A stretch of DNA of 64,000 nt from Symbiodinium natans. Lineage: Eukaryota > Sar > Dinophyceae > Suessiales > Symbiodiniaceae. Numbering within the stretch: position 1 is the first letter of the stretch; the number at the start of each line of letters is the position of its first letter. The notes under the pieces are model-generated. The model was not told the DNA's origin, did no database searches, and saw nothing but the letters and a program-made list of their open reading frames with translations. This document shows positions 10,001 to 18,552 of this stretch, one piece after another. Location of the stretch: positions 1 to 64,000 of the forward strand of contig CAJNDS010000157.1 of the NCBI GenBank assembly GCA_905221605.1. The letters are read 5' to 3'. Made by a program: the position numbers and the translations under genes.

Positions 10001-13000
10001 TGTTCACGACAACTTCAACTTGCAGGGAGCCAAGCGCCAGGACACTTGGTGGACGGGCAGGACCTACTTCCCTATCACAACTGTTGAGCCCGAAGACTTT
10101 AAGCATGCCCTTGCCGCTAGATCCAAAACCGAAGCGAAGCGTGAGGCAAAGCAGAGCAGGTTTAAAGCTATGGACTCCATCAGTGAAGAAGCAATCCCAG
10201 CCATGTCCAAGCCGGTAAATGTCATGACATATGACATGAAGGACTTCCTCATCTCTTGTGTTGAAAGGTACTGTGAACTCGCGAAGGTCGACAAAAACTC
10301 CCTCGTGCATGCCGCAACTCCTTTTCATGAAAACCGCGTGGCAAGGCCCACGGAAGGAGAAGAAGAGGGGGGCAGGCTACAGCCCATTGCCAGTCGTGTG
10401 CTAATGAAAGTTCTTTTCGCAGCCCGCGTGGCAAGGTGGGACCTCCTGCGTGCCACACAGAGTTTAGCCTCTAGGGTGACCAAATGGTCGCGTGACTGCG
10501 ATGTCGGACTACACCGCCTAATCTGCTACATCAACTCTTCTCTCGACCTTAAGATGCAGGGCTTCATCGGGGATCGTGTGAGTGATTGTAAGTTGTGGTT
10601 ATTCTGTGATGCCGATTGGTCCGGGGAGCACGACAACAAGTCTACCTCCGGCTGTGCATTGTACCTAGTAGGGCCCAACACATACTATCCTCTGAATGCT
10701 TTCTCAAAGAAGCAGACTAGCATTACGATGTCGAGCACTGAGAGTGAAGTCGTGTCGGCAAATCATGGTGTCAGAGCGCAGGGACTCCCGAGCTTGAGCT
10801 TATGGTTGTTCCTATGGAAGCACGTTTCTGTTGACCCCGCCAGCCGCAAGGCTCGGCCGAAACAGAAGGCTCGCTTTGACACGGATGATATTGTCGCTAG
10901 AATCGACCCCGAGCTAGATGAAATTAGGTATGGTGGTAACCCCCAAGGACGTTCTGTTGCTGATCTTCAAGGCCTCAATGTCGCACTCAGCGACAAGTTC
11001 GCAGTACAGGTACTCGAAGACAACCAGGCCACAATCACTATCCTTTTGAAGGGTGACAGCGAGAAGCTAAGGCACACCGATCGCACCCAAAGGATCTCAT
11101 TTGGCTGGTTGAAGCAGCAGTTCGAACGAAAGTTTTTCAATCTGGTTAATGCCGACACCTCCGAACAAGTTGCCGACATCTTCACCAAACCCTTCGCCGA
11201 AAGGACCAAGTGGTTGCATGCACTTAGATTGATTAACCATGTGCTTTGCCCGGATCAGAAGAAATCCCCTAAAGGAAAGGATTCTGATAGCCACTTGGTA
11301 GCCAAACCCTCAATTTCAGCCACCGTCACCGGTCGGCCGGACCCTGAGGCCTTGGCGACCGAGGCGCTGGAGAAGTCGGACTTCCGCAGCTGTACTGCGG
11401 AGAGAATCATTCAGGCATTACCAAAACGAATAAGTAGAACCAGGAAGAACAAGCTCGAGATTGACGAGGACTCGTACTATCACTCCTGGGGTTTGTACTG
11501 GTTCAGTGGAAAGCAAGGACTTACGCGCTCCACTACTCAACACCCCAAAACGTGTCAGTTCCTCAATGCGTTCGTCGCTAAGTATGCTGGTCCTGACTTC
11601 ACTTGGGCGTCCCTTGCTACGAGTAAGAATGCTAAGTCGAAACTCCACACTGACAGTCGAAACCTCCAGGACAGCACGAACCTTGCCATCCAATTCGGGG
11701 ATTTTCAGGACGGAGGACTTTGGGTTGAGGGGCTTGGGAACCAACCTCAAACTAAACAACAGCTTCCCAATGGCTCCGAAATCTGGGGTTCCGTTTTCAC
11801 CAAGAAGGACAAACCTTTGTTCTTCTCCCCGACTAGCAAGCATGTTGTTCTCCCGTGGACTGGAAACAGGTACTCAATCATTGCGTATACTCCTCATGGA
11901 TTTCCCCAAATCGGTTCGACACTGTCTCAGCAGCTACAGCACTCGGGCTTCAGGCTAAGCCCAACTACTGGCTCGCCGTCTGCTGCAGCCCGGCCTACGC
12001 CGAGGCCGGCTGCGCCCAAAGGTGTCGTAATTGTGTGTGGGGATACGTCCGTGCCCAAGTTTCACGGAGTTACAATAGTCAATGTCCACGAGTTAACCGA
12101 AACCGAAGCCTACCGTACCGTCAGACAAGTCAAAACCCTCTGCGACGAGGGGGGAAAGGTACTTGTTTACGCGTCGCTGCCGGGTCAAGGCAGTGATAAG
12201 TGCTTTCGTTCGGTTAGGACTATTTCACGTTTGCTGAAAAATTACCGCATTGATGTTGTTTTGCATGTGCATGATTCTGTCAAAAATGAAGGTCTGCACA
12301 ACTTTATGACACTTCGATGCCCACATCAGTTTGCACGCGTCGGACATGATATTTTCATGTGCTCGTTTGCAGGGTTTACAGCAGAGATCAAGGTCAGAAA
12401 CGAACCAGACGCGGTGCATGATCACAGCACTAAGGACGGCATCATCCAGAGCATCATTCATTCATGGAAGAATGGTAAGCTCCACAATGCAAGCCCAAAA
12501 GAAGTTGTAGACCTAAGTTCTCTTGCCTGCCCCTGCATTGCGGGTCGAAAGACCACGCCGAGCACAATGTCCGCCGCTCTCTACCTGAAGGGCGACACCC
12601 CGCGTGAGGACTGTGCCTCATGGTGGATTGGCTCCTTGTGGAGGGCTGTGTTTGCTGAAGAGTTCCGTTTCAGCATTAACCCCTTCTACACCCAGGGCAT
12701 CCGATATCTGTACAATGAAGTCCCGGTCCAGACAGCAACGTCACTGGCCATCAAGGACAATTCTACAGTGTCGGATATTGCCCGCCTAGCGGCTGTGGCC
12801 GATGAGGGTCTTGCCCTCTTGCATCCTGCCTCGGGAAGAGGTAGCATTCGGCAGCTGTTAGTCGTGGGTGACTCAACCCTCTACTTCAAGGCCGGCGCCA
12901 AAACAGCATCCACGATTGCTGAGGACCTCGAGGCGATGACCTCCACGGGGGCCCCTTTGGATCACTACGCCACGGTGCGAGTGCTGCCAATTTGGGGAAG

Positions 13001-16000
13001 CAACCTCCGGAAGATCAGGGACACCGTGGTCGAAACCTTCGACGAAATGGTGGCCCAGTTGCCCCCTGAACAGCAGGAACAGCAGGTGATCGACATACTG
13101 GTTGTCTGGCAGGGAAATGAGCTCTTCGGCAACTATGGGGTCTTTATTCCCCCGGATCTCCAGTACTGGAACATGCCCCCGGAAGGCTACGCCGCTGAGG
13201 GCGATTGGTCGCAGATTGCCAGTGGAGTGTGTGGCAACATCCGACGAATCGCCGCCCTCAAGGGCAGGCCGTGCTGCGGTGCGATCTCGTTCACTGGACC
13301 AGGGCGTGCAACGTATTATAGTTTGCCACACCAATGGGAGGAAACTATGAAAGTGTTGCTTTCTTACGCCAAGGGTCAGGGGTGCAACGTCTTCGAGTTT
13401 GCGAACATGGCTGGTGAGCTGCCCCTCTACGATGTGTACCACTTTCGGGAGGACAGGGAAAGCCGCAGCCGCCTGGCAAACTACCTGGCAGCACTGTCGG
13501 TTCTGGCCGCAGTGCAGGACATGGTCCAGCACGTTCCGGAGGATCTGCTGCAGGAGCTTGCCCGTGATTACCCCTTTCGTGAGGGTGGGCGCTACAGAGT
13601 CCCTGCTGAGTTCGAGTCCGAGTGGTCGAAGAGTAGCGCCGGCTATCGACACATGATTCCGGCACGGGCCTTCACTCTTGAACCTTGGCAGAGGACTATT
13701 GCTCCAGATACCGAACCGTATGTGGAGTTGTCGCAAGAGCAGGTCGCTCGCGAGACGAGCAACTACCGCCTGGGAGGCCACAAGCAATGGCACCTAAGGC
13801 GAGATGCGGACAAACAATACCAGTCCAAGGCCCGCGACGCTGATCTTGCGTCCCGAAAGGGAACGCCGGCTTCGAGCTCAAAAGATCCAGAACCTGATGG
13901 TGAGGGAAACATAGAGCTCGACAGTCGCTCGTTTGAGCAGGTCAAGCGCCGGGCACCGTGGATCGTCCCCTATCCCAAGGTGAAGTCGTCCAAAACCGAG
14001 AAGAGGGGTAGCCCTGCGAAAGCAGAGGCCGAGCCGTCTCTTTTCGTTGATGACGTGGAAGACTACCACCTTGGGTGGTCCCGATCTGAAGAACTCATTT
14101 TTGATGAGATGCGAGGAATCAACCGCGATGACTTCAACTCAATTCCGTTCGACGACCCCAGAATGGTCCACGTGCTTCAGGCAGAGTTGAAGCCTGAAGA
14201 GGAAGCCGACATTCCCCATCACATCATGAAGGGGATCACCGGTTTGGTCAGAGGCCATCGCTCGGGGCGATCGTGGGATCGGACATGGATGCTCGTTGAT
14301 GAACTCATCGACATCGTGTTGGCGCGGTGCAAGATTCTTCTAGGGACAAGAAGCATCTTCTCGATCGTCTACCATGACAACAAAGCGAGATTCTCACTTC
14401 GGTGTATGCCAGATGCTCTTCGCTCCCAGGCACTTGGCCAGGACCTTTACCCGGTCTGGATCCATTGTGCCCAGGGCCACGCCCAATCGGCCCGAGACCG
14501 CTACACAGACACAGACCTCGCAGTGTCCTGGCTTAGCCCTAAAAGTCAAGAGGAGATTGGAGATACCGCCACCTTCGCAGGTAGGCCGCTATTACCAATT
14601 GAAAAATGTCCTCCCCGACTGTACCACAGGACTACCAGAGATGCTGCGTTGGCAATTGTCGAAGGGTCAATGAAACCTGGGTTTGGAGACTCGGGCAAGG
14701 CACACAACTATTTTGCCCTTGCAGCGCTCGAGGACCTCCAGGTCAAAAGTGGAGTGCGTGCCGACCTTCCCATCGAAATCGTCTACGAGACGAAGCTTGT
14801 ACTGCAGCACGCATGGCTTTTCATCTCCGAGAGCGACGGCGTCCTCTGTTCAGAAGAAGTCCCTGGCACATGTGCACTCTACGTGCGCGACACTAGGGAC
14901 GGATCCTACATTTGGACCAGGCCGTCAACCGAAGGGTCATCTAGCCCAGCTAACGCTGAGGCCGATGATCCGATGGAGAATGATCAGCCAAGCACTGCAG
15001 TGACCGAAGATGCTCAGGCAATTGATCAGGCAGCTTCGAACCAGAGCGGTACAAGCTATGCGAAAAGGGTATGCCCCAAGTGCGCGCACGACTACCTCAT
15101 CGGCCAGACCCTTTGCATCCATTGCGGTCAGTCCTTTATTACCCCTCGCTCCCAACTCCATCGCAGAAAGCTGCAATCGGCACGTTACTTCGCAAAGGAA
15201 TGTGCTGCAGCATCGTTGGGCCGGCACCATCGGGATCTCTCAGACAGCGACATCCTTCAGGAGATGCGGAGAGATGCAGGTACCCGTGGAGCCATTTCGC
15301 CTGAGGCCGAAACGCTTGCTAAAGCAAAGCAGATGGCCAAGCGTGCACGTAATTTGGGCTTCGAGGGCATAATGGACAGGTTCCGCGGTGACGCACAGTT
15401 CGCACTCCAAATGATTGACCAAGGTCATGGAGTTGACGACATGCGTGTGTTCCAACTTCTAATTAACGCCGCTCTGCCAAATGAAGGAAGAACTGAGGCA
15501 CAACGTCGCCTAGGGGTAGGATCCCATGGCACTGGTGCCCGATTCCAGGCAGACAATCCGTTTACTACAGCTCGGCTGATTTTCGTGAATTGCACGCCTC
15601 AAGAGTTGATTGCTGCGGGTCTAGCGACCACGCCGGACGATCCTGCCTTCGTAGTGTCTTGGATCGGGGCCATCATGAGCTTGGAGGACTTCATCCAGAT
15701 CCTTGCGAAGTCCGACACGATTCATCGCTTGGTCACCTTCACTGGCACGGAGCCGACCAAAGGCAGCTCTCGATGGTCCCTCGACGAGAATCGGGCATGG
15801 ATTCTCGACCTGATCCGCAAGAACCAGGGACCAGCGGAGAGAGCCTACCTGGCGAAGGACGAGGATGCCCAGCGGTCACGTGAGGCACAGGCAAAGATTG
15901 CGTCAGCCAAGCCGAAGGGAAGGGGAAAGGGCGAGCAGAGCCGTGGCGAGCAGTACCGTCCCGCACGCTATGAATGGACGGATAGCTACCGCCAGGGGGG

Positions 16001-16022
16001 ACGATGGAATCGTCAGTGGTGA
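6993..16022 (+). CDS. pol: Giant retrotransposon Pol polyprotein with accessory domains
   Basis: The frame is open from 6963. The first ATG is only at 7323, which favours frameshift expression. Residues are numbered here from GTG 7128. An HHCC-like finger (H124...C135/C138) and integrase triad D169, D231, E262 or E264 come first. RT follows with YVDD at 830-833, then copia RNase H with D1161, STESE and DNQATI. A WEVD...IRHH module lies between RT and RNase H. Beyond RNase H (from about 1400) are further segments: HxD...H...RxS at 1507/1509/1572/1581 (2OG-Fe(II) oxygenase-like); GDS 1914-1916, GNE near 1997 and DVYH 2102-2105 (SGNH hydrolase-like); a Tpt1/KptA-like region at about 2360-2570; and a CxxC...CxxC ribbon at 2649-2666. 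Integration and reverse transcription roles are secure. The accessory roles are inferred from motifs. Confidence 0.93.
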   Translation, partial: QLAFSVDSGPCGLAGAAHEHPAGEDEQDEDPGKHLDPEVRDAISKVPPIAISKEQLSKTGWTATEEHRKVIIGHRPKAFRTPASRHPSFVIRTTWVFRGGEWSKIENKADMRELPQKVAKFEEPTILSISIFERPPDNPEPEPDSDHDEAPDDVGGSEKLRLEAETAAHKFTHRPKNPFCKVCQRAKMMAPHARKKGGSSTIASKKFGDHITIDHVITKDFRDFGFEGEKVAFVVKDVWSNFRYVYPAVSKNAEECYENLLHFLQVEDSVGIVYSDNAFELENAVKRIGCRHNTSRAYVDQNKAVIEREIRTVLEGTRANLLQAGLPDKMWPLAAQHHTMALNTSKRFDTETVPWVDRFDEEFSGLAIPFGARIIYWNNPKQNATGSSKFAPTGEEGIFLGYHVQPGFIWKDEYLVAPVKGCRDALENDSLKILRVKRMELPLGELTFPLASPIEDKGPPSLDDQNCFEQHKPTDLNEDDLIEQLFADYVPEGEEDPLDELDRRCAEIDAREKENKEVGEPKPLAPPEPSSSSAPESIKPTWKPHDPNRMPDGSKVPQGYNWDGVRLVRNRRGSKRPPDTPSEFWTSMSRTQREADVERYRRKVELEEAEEQRKRRDAAPAMPVGPRVQEPHREKLSRMYFDKLCEVAQLQYALVARVVSQKEINSNIDAQAALDKEWQKLVDKQCWLSEKVREYSDVASEAQKKGVKAHFGRIFEICSLKGSELPKGHPDRKWKGRSVFQGNRVSDEHNDHAIFAELGSSPASMEAAKVIDVFGSQPGYSKQQADARQAYTQALFKGVETWVRLPRNRWPKEWIKYKDPVCPLMLALYGHPDSGGIWEQHCTKQLTSAGWVAVLPEIWQSIFYHPQLDLLLVVYVDDFKMAGPAENMSKGWKTISDVIDLDPPEPFGRYFGCNHFEESKVMLPREAHPFAYVFDKKVAAPAAGGNPEPTRKEDFWEVDPELGAVIRHHLYPRKRLYVPDEHDVQRFPNISPERFTEVEGGSVVHDNFNLQGAKRQDTWWTGRTYFPITTVEPEDFKHALAARSKTEAKREAKQSRFKAMDSISEEAIPAMSKPVNVMTYDMKDFLISCVERYCELAKVDKNSLVHAATPFHENRVARPTEGEEEGGRLQPIASRVLMKVLFAARVARWDLLRATQSLASRVTKWSRDCDVGLHRLICYINSSLDLKMQGFIGDRVSDCKLWLFCDADWSGEHDNKSTSGCALYLVGPNTYYPLNAFSKKQTSITMSSTESEVVSANHGVRAQGLPSLSLWLFLWKHVSVDPASRKARPKQKARFDTDDIVARIDPELDEIRYGGNPQGRSVADLQGLNVALSDKFAVQVLEDNQATITILLKGDSEKLRHTDRTQRISFGWLKQQFERKFFNLVNADTSEQVADIFTKPFAERTKWLHALRLINHVLCPDQKKSPKGKDSDSHLVAKPSISATVTGRPDPEALATEALEKSDFRSCTAERIIQALPKRISRTRKNKLEIDEDSYYHSWGLYWFSGKQGLTRSTTQHPKTCQFLNAFVAKYAGPDFTWASLATSKNAKSKLHTDSRNLQDSTNLAIQFGDFQDGGLWVEGLGNQPQTKQQLPNGSEIWGSVFTKKDKPLFFSPTSKHVVLPWTGNRYSIIAYTPHGFPQIGSTLSQQLQHSGFRLSPTTGSPSAAARPTPRPAAPKGVVIVCGDTSVPKFHGVTIVNVHELTETEAYRTVRQVKTLCDEGGKVLVYASLPGQGSDKCFRSVRTISRLLKNYRIDVVLHVHDSVKNEGLHNFMTLRCPHQFARVGHDIFMCSFAGFTAEIKVRNEPDAVHDHSTKDGIIQSIIHSWKNGKLHNASPKEVVDLSSLACPCIAGRKTTPSTMSAALYLKGDTPREDCASWWIGSLWRAVFAEEFRFSINPFYTQGIRYLYNEVPVQTATSLAIKDNSTVSDIARLAAVADEGLALLHPASGRGSIRQLLVVGDSTLYFKAGAKTASTIAEDLEAMTSTGAPLDHYATVRVLPIWGSNLRKIRDTVVETFDEMVAQLPPEQQEQQVIDILVVWQGNELFGNYGVFIPPDLQYWNMPPEGYAAEGDWSQIASGVCGNIRRIAALKGRPCCGAISFTGPGRATYYSLPHQWEETMKVLLSYAKGQGCNVFEFANMAGELPLYDVYHFREDRESRSRLANYLAALSVLAAVQDMVQHVPEDLLQELARDYPFREGGRYRVPAEFESEWSKSSAGYRHMIPARAFTLEPWQRTIAPDTEPYVELSQEQVARETSNYRLGGHKQWHLRRDADKQYQSKARDADLASRKGTPASSSKDPEPDGEGNIELDSRSFEQVKRRAPWIVPYPKVKSSKTEKRGSPAKAEAEPSLFVDDVEDYHLGWSRSEELIFDEMRGINRDDFNSIPFDDPRMVHVLQAELKPEEEADIPHHIMKGITGLVRGHRSGRSWDRTWMLVDELIDIVLARCKILLGTRSIFSIVYHDNKARFSLRCMPDALRSQALGQDLYPVWIHCAQGHAQSARDRYTDTDLAVSWLSPKSQEEIGDTATFAGRPLLPIEKCPPRLYHRTTRDAALAIVEGSMKPGFGDSGKAHNYFALAALEDLQVKSGVRADLPIEIVYETKLVLQHAWLFISESDGVLCSEEVPGTCALYVRDTRDGSYIWTRPSTEGSSSPANAEADDPMENDQPSTAVTEDAQAIDQAASNQSGTSYAKRVCPKCAHDYLIGQTLCIHCGQSFITPRSQLHRRKLQSARYFAKECAAASLGRHHRDLSDSDILQEMRRDAGTRGAISPEAETLAKAKQMAKRARNLGFEGIMDRFRGDAQFALQMIDQGHGVDDMRVFQLLINAALPNEGRTEAQRRLGVGSHGTGARFQADNPFTTARLIFVNCTPQELIAAGLATTPDDPAFVVSWIGAIMSLEDFIQILAKSDTIHRLVTFTGTEPTKGSSRWSLDENRAWILDLIRKNQGPAERAYLAKDEDAQRSREAQAKIASAKPKGRGKGEQSRGEQYRPARYEWTDSYRQGGRWNRQW
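11450..11900 (+). other. 2OG-Fe(II) oxygenase-like domain inside Pol
   Basis: HTD at 11646-11654 gives the HxD metal pair. His at 11841 is 63 residues later and lies in a KHVVLPW strand. RYS at 11868-11876 supplies the RxS expected to bind 2-oxoglutarate. A GGLW turn sits between, as in double-stranded beta-helix oxygenases. This geometry fits the superfamily broadly (prolyl hydroxylases, AlkB, TET/JBP). The substrate cannot be read from the sequence. Confidence 0.6.
12000..12480 (+). other. Unassigned alpha/beta domain inside Pol
   Basis: Hydrophobic strands (GVVIVCG, VLVYASLPGQG, IDVVLHVHD) alternate with helices, as in a Rossmann-like fold. The LPGQGS turn is faintly like the PCQG motif of C5 cytosine methyltransferases but lacks the catalytic Cys, so I do not assign it. 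Confidence 0.3.
12840..13450 (+). other. SGNH/GDSL hydrolase-like domain inside Pol
   Basis: The nucleophile block VVGDST is at 12861-12878. A block III-like WQGNE has its Asn codon at 13116. The DxxH block (DVYH) is at 13431-13442. Ser-to-His distance is 189 residues, usual for SGNH esterases. Such esterase domains are known in CR1-type non-LTR elements but are not standard in copia elements. Confidence 0.6.
14190..14930 (+). other. Tpt1/KptA-like RNA 2'-phosphotransferase domain inside Pol
   Basis: Segments appear in family order: an LVRGH near 14240 where the family has LRH; VDELID; DNKARFSL where the family has a KxRF strand; AQGHA at 14469-14483 where it has QGHS; and LYHRTT at 14619-14636 where it has a YHGT strand. 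The family removes splice-junction 2'-phosphates using NAD+. The Arg of IRAxQGHS is His here (IHCAQGHA) and LRH is split, so catalysis is uncertain. Confidence 0.6.
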
Positions 16023-16506
16023 AACCACTCCCCCCGCCCCCCTTTCAAGCTGTAGTGCCATATTTTCATCAATGAAGCCGAGTTGCAGGCAAATCCGACT
16101 GATATCGCCCCGCTAACGCGGAGGCCAATATTCATTGTTGCTTTGCACAAGTAGAAAGATGAATCTTCTTTTCGCCTAATTTCCCACTGGTCACATCGTG
16201 ACAACTCCGAAACTACCGGCGCCGCACCTCAATTTAACGGCTGACGGTACCAATTCGATCCTCACCTCCGGGTTTGACGCGATCGTTGGAGTTTATAAGT
16301 GCAAGCATTTTCGGACTTTTGTTTGCCCTCGGAGCAAAATCGAATTCACATGTGTCTGACGTGCTGCTGTTGAGCATGTCTTAGTGAACACAAACACTTT
16401 TCTACTCCCGCGAGGTGATCGCTTGCCCGTCGCAAGACGAGGCCGATGTGCGCTCAGTGATGTTTCAGGGTTGCAGTGCAGTCCGCCTTCCCATTGCCAA
16501 TACTCG
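16023..16506 (+). other. Retrotransposon 3' untranslated region
   Basis: Non-coding sequence between the pol stop and the polypurine tract. No internal repeat or gene was seen. Confidence 0.7.
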
Positions 16507-16516
16507 GCGAGGGGGG
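16507..16516 (+). other. Polypurine tract
   Basis: GGCGAGGGGGG directly abuts the 3' LTR, the expected position for the plus-strand primer of an LTR retrotransposon. Confidence 0.8.
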
Positions 16517-16689
16517 TGTAATTTTGCATTGCGATAACCCTTGCATTTTAACATCATGTGCATATCGTCCCGTTGCATTACCTCGCAAGCCCTCTGCAGT
16601 AGAAAATAGAGCGTTCGCTCCTGCATGGCTTAACGGTATTATCAACTCAGTGCTTGTGATTACACCTTGGAGTTTCCCTGATAACTATA
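16517..16689 (+). repeat. 3' LTR
   Basis: Identical by eye to 3495-3667. It is followed by GACTC, the second copy of the target duplication. Confidence 0.93.
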
Positions 16690-16694
16690 GACTC

Positions 16695-17410
16695 CCCTGG
16701 ACCCGCTTAGAGCCGCACAAGCCTAAAACCCCGACGCTCTTGGACTCTGAGCCAAAAAGGGGGCAAGCCTGGGCTTGGTGTAGGGCATTGCCGAAGGTGG
16801 CCCAAGGCTTCTTATTGTCCTAGGACCCTTCTGAACCCGCTTCTCGCTCTCTTCCACAGGGACCTTATTCGAGGTCTATATACAGGGACCTTATTCGAGG
16901 TCTAAAACCCCAAGGGTCCCCCTAATCCTATCCCCTATACATTTGCCAGTGAAGTCTCTCCCTCTCCCTCTCCATCTCCCTCTCCCTGATATCCTGATGA
17001 CAAGATTGAGGGCTCATAGGTGGGGACTATGTGCTTATAGGTGTCACAGGGTTCGGGGTCTTCCAGGGCTTAGCGGGTTTTCCTAAGCCCTAAGCCCTAA
17101 ACCCTAAACCCTAAACCCTAAAGCCTAAACCCTAAACCCCTAGAAGTTGTAGTTCTTATAGGGCTGTAGGGCTTAGAGGGGGGTGAAATATGCCCTAAGC
17201 TTAAGCTGCTCGGCTGCTCGGGGCCCTGAGCTCAAGTTCAAGTGACCCCGACACCTAGAGCTCACTGTGGGATGTGTCGCAGAGTGACTCCTATGCGAAC
17301 CCTAAACCCTAAACCCTAAGCCCTAAGCCCTAAACCCTAAACCCTAAACCCTAAACCCTAAACTCTAAATGAACCCTGATCCCTAAGCTTTAATCCCCCT
17401 GAATCCCCAG
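16695..17410. repeat. Telomere-like tracts and low-complexity spacer
   Basis: Contains a direct repeat (ACAGGGACCTTATTCGAGG) at about 16856 and 16882, a CTCCCT-rich run at 16957-16987, and (CCCTAAA)n tracts at about 17083-17135 and 17298-17370. No gene was seen before the exon at 17411. Confidence 0.7.
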
Positions 17411-17503
17411 CCGAGAAGGCCAGTGGGGCACTGACGTGCAGCTTCACGACTTCTTCGTGACGTCCAACATCCAGACGGATGACCCGTCCGAGGAGGGACT
17501 AAA
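17411..17503 (+). CDS. Putative internal exon, unknown protein
   Basis: Bounded by CCCCAG acceptor and a GTTTAGGG donor that belongs to the adjacent telomere-like tract. One frame reads a plausible soluble segment containing DVQLHDFFVTSNIQTDD. The partner exons are unknown. Confidence 0.4.
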
Positions 17504-17854
17504 GTTTAGGGTTTAGGGTTTAGGATTTAGGGTTTAGGGGCTGTAGGCGTGAACGTTGAAGGTTTAAAATCAGGTCGTTGGAGAGATTCCTTTGGTTCCT
17601 ATGTCTTCGTCCCTTCAGGATAATTTTTGCCGCGTAGCAGACCTTCGGAGCACAGGGGAACACAGCACAGCGACAGGAATGCAGGTTCTTAGGCTACAAA
17701 CCAGTCGCCAATGCACCAGGCAGACTTTTTCTTCGTGCCTGGCTATGCCATCTGCGTGCTGGAAGGTGCATTCGGGCAAGTCCCAGAAACCCCCCAAAAG
17801 CCTGAACTATGTCCCCGCGCGCGCGTGTCCAGCAGTTGGGCTCAGACTGCTCAG

Positions 17855-17930
17855 CAGGCAACATTTACAACTTGGATGAGGTGGATGAGCTGTACAAGGC
17901 CTTCCGTGGAGCGGGCTGTCAAAGATTCGG
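17855..17930 (+). CDS. Putative internal exon, unknown protein
   Basis: After a CTCAG acceptor one frame reads GNIYNLDEVDELYKAFRGAG, a charged amphipathic stretch typical of coding sequence. The 3' boundary is uncertain and no family was recognised. Confidence 0.35.
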
Positions 17931-18552
17931 TGTTGGGGCCATCTTACAGGCACCATTTGTAATAGCAGACTCTTTTCACAAGGAACACCATCCCCAATTG
18001 ACAAAACTTTGAAACTGCACCGCAGTGCGCAAAATGCCTTCTGGAGCCGGCATCCGAGGCTAGCCAGAGTACCTTGTCTACCAATTGCTCAAGAACCCCC
18101 CCCAAAAAAATGCAAATATTCTTCCTTATATTTGGGAGATTCGACCGACTGCTAGGAGCTTGTGGTGGCGCTACCATACTTCAATGCCTCAGGCACGAGA
18201 TGGTAGCACTCCACTCTTGAGAATTCTGATTCTATTCCTGAAGTTGTGCAGATATACGTTCGGACAGGCGGCAGAGACCACATCTTTGTGTTCGGCTCTG
18301 GCATGGCTCAGACACTTTGCAAGCATGATGAAGCCTGCATGCTGCGCGCCTGACCGCGAACAGCATAGTTTTTGTTCCAGGAGCCAGAGTTTCGGAAGTG
18401 CAGAAGGGAAACATGACACCCAACTTGTCATGTCTCAGATCAAGGTTGCAACCTCCAGGCCTGGCAAATGACCTGTATATACGACTGCTAAAAAAACGCA
18501 AATTCCGCACTGTCGCTGCAGTTGTGTAACTTCAAATGACCCTGTCAACTTG
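17931..18552. other. No gene recognised
   Basis: Unique sequence with short chance frames on both strands. No exon boundary could be supported. Confidence 0.5.

Larger units (their letters stand above)
3490..16694 (+). mobile_element. Complete Ty1/copia-type LTR retrotransposon, 13.2 kb
   Basis: Two LTRs (3495-3667 and 16517-16689) appear identical over 173 bp and are flanked by the same 5-bp sequence GACTC (3490-3494 and 16690-16694). Inside lie a gag-protease ORF and an integrase-RT-RNase H ORF in the copia order (integrase before RT). Both ORFs are long and uninterrupted, so with identical LTRs the insertion is probably recent. At 13.2 kb it is more than twice the usual copia length. The excess is a roughly 1,600-residue extension after RNase H plus a long gag. 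LTRs begin TG and end TA rather than TG...CA. Confidence 0.95.

Noticed and set aside
12130-12200. C5 cytosine methyltransferase domain in Pol
   Set aside because: LPGQGS resembles the PCQG motif only weakly and lacks the catalytic cysteine. No ENV-type motif is clear.
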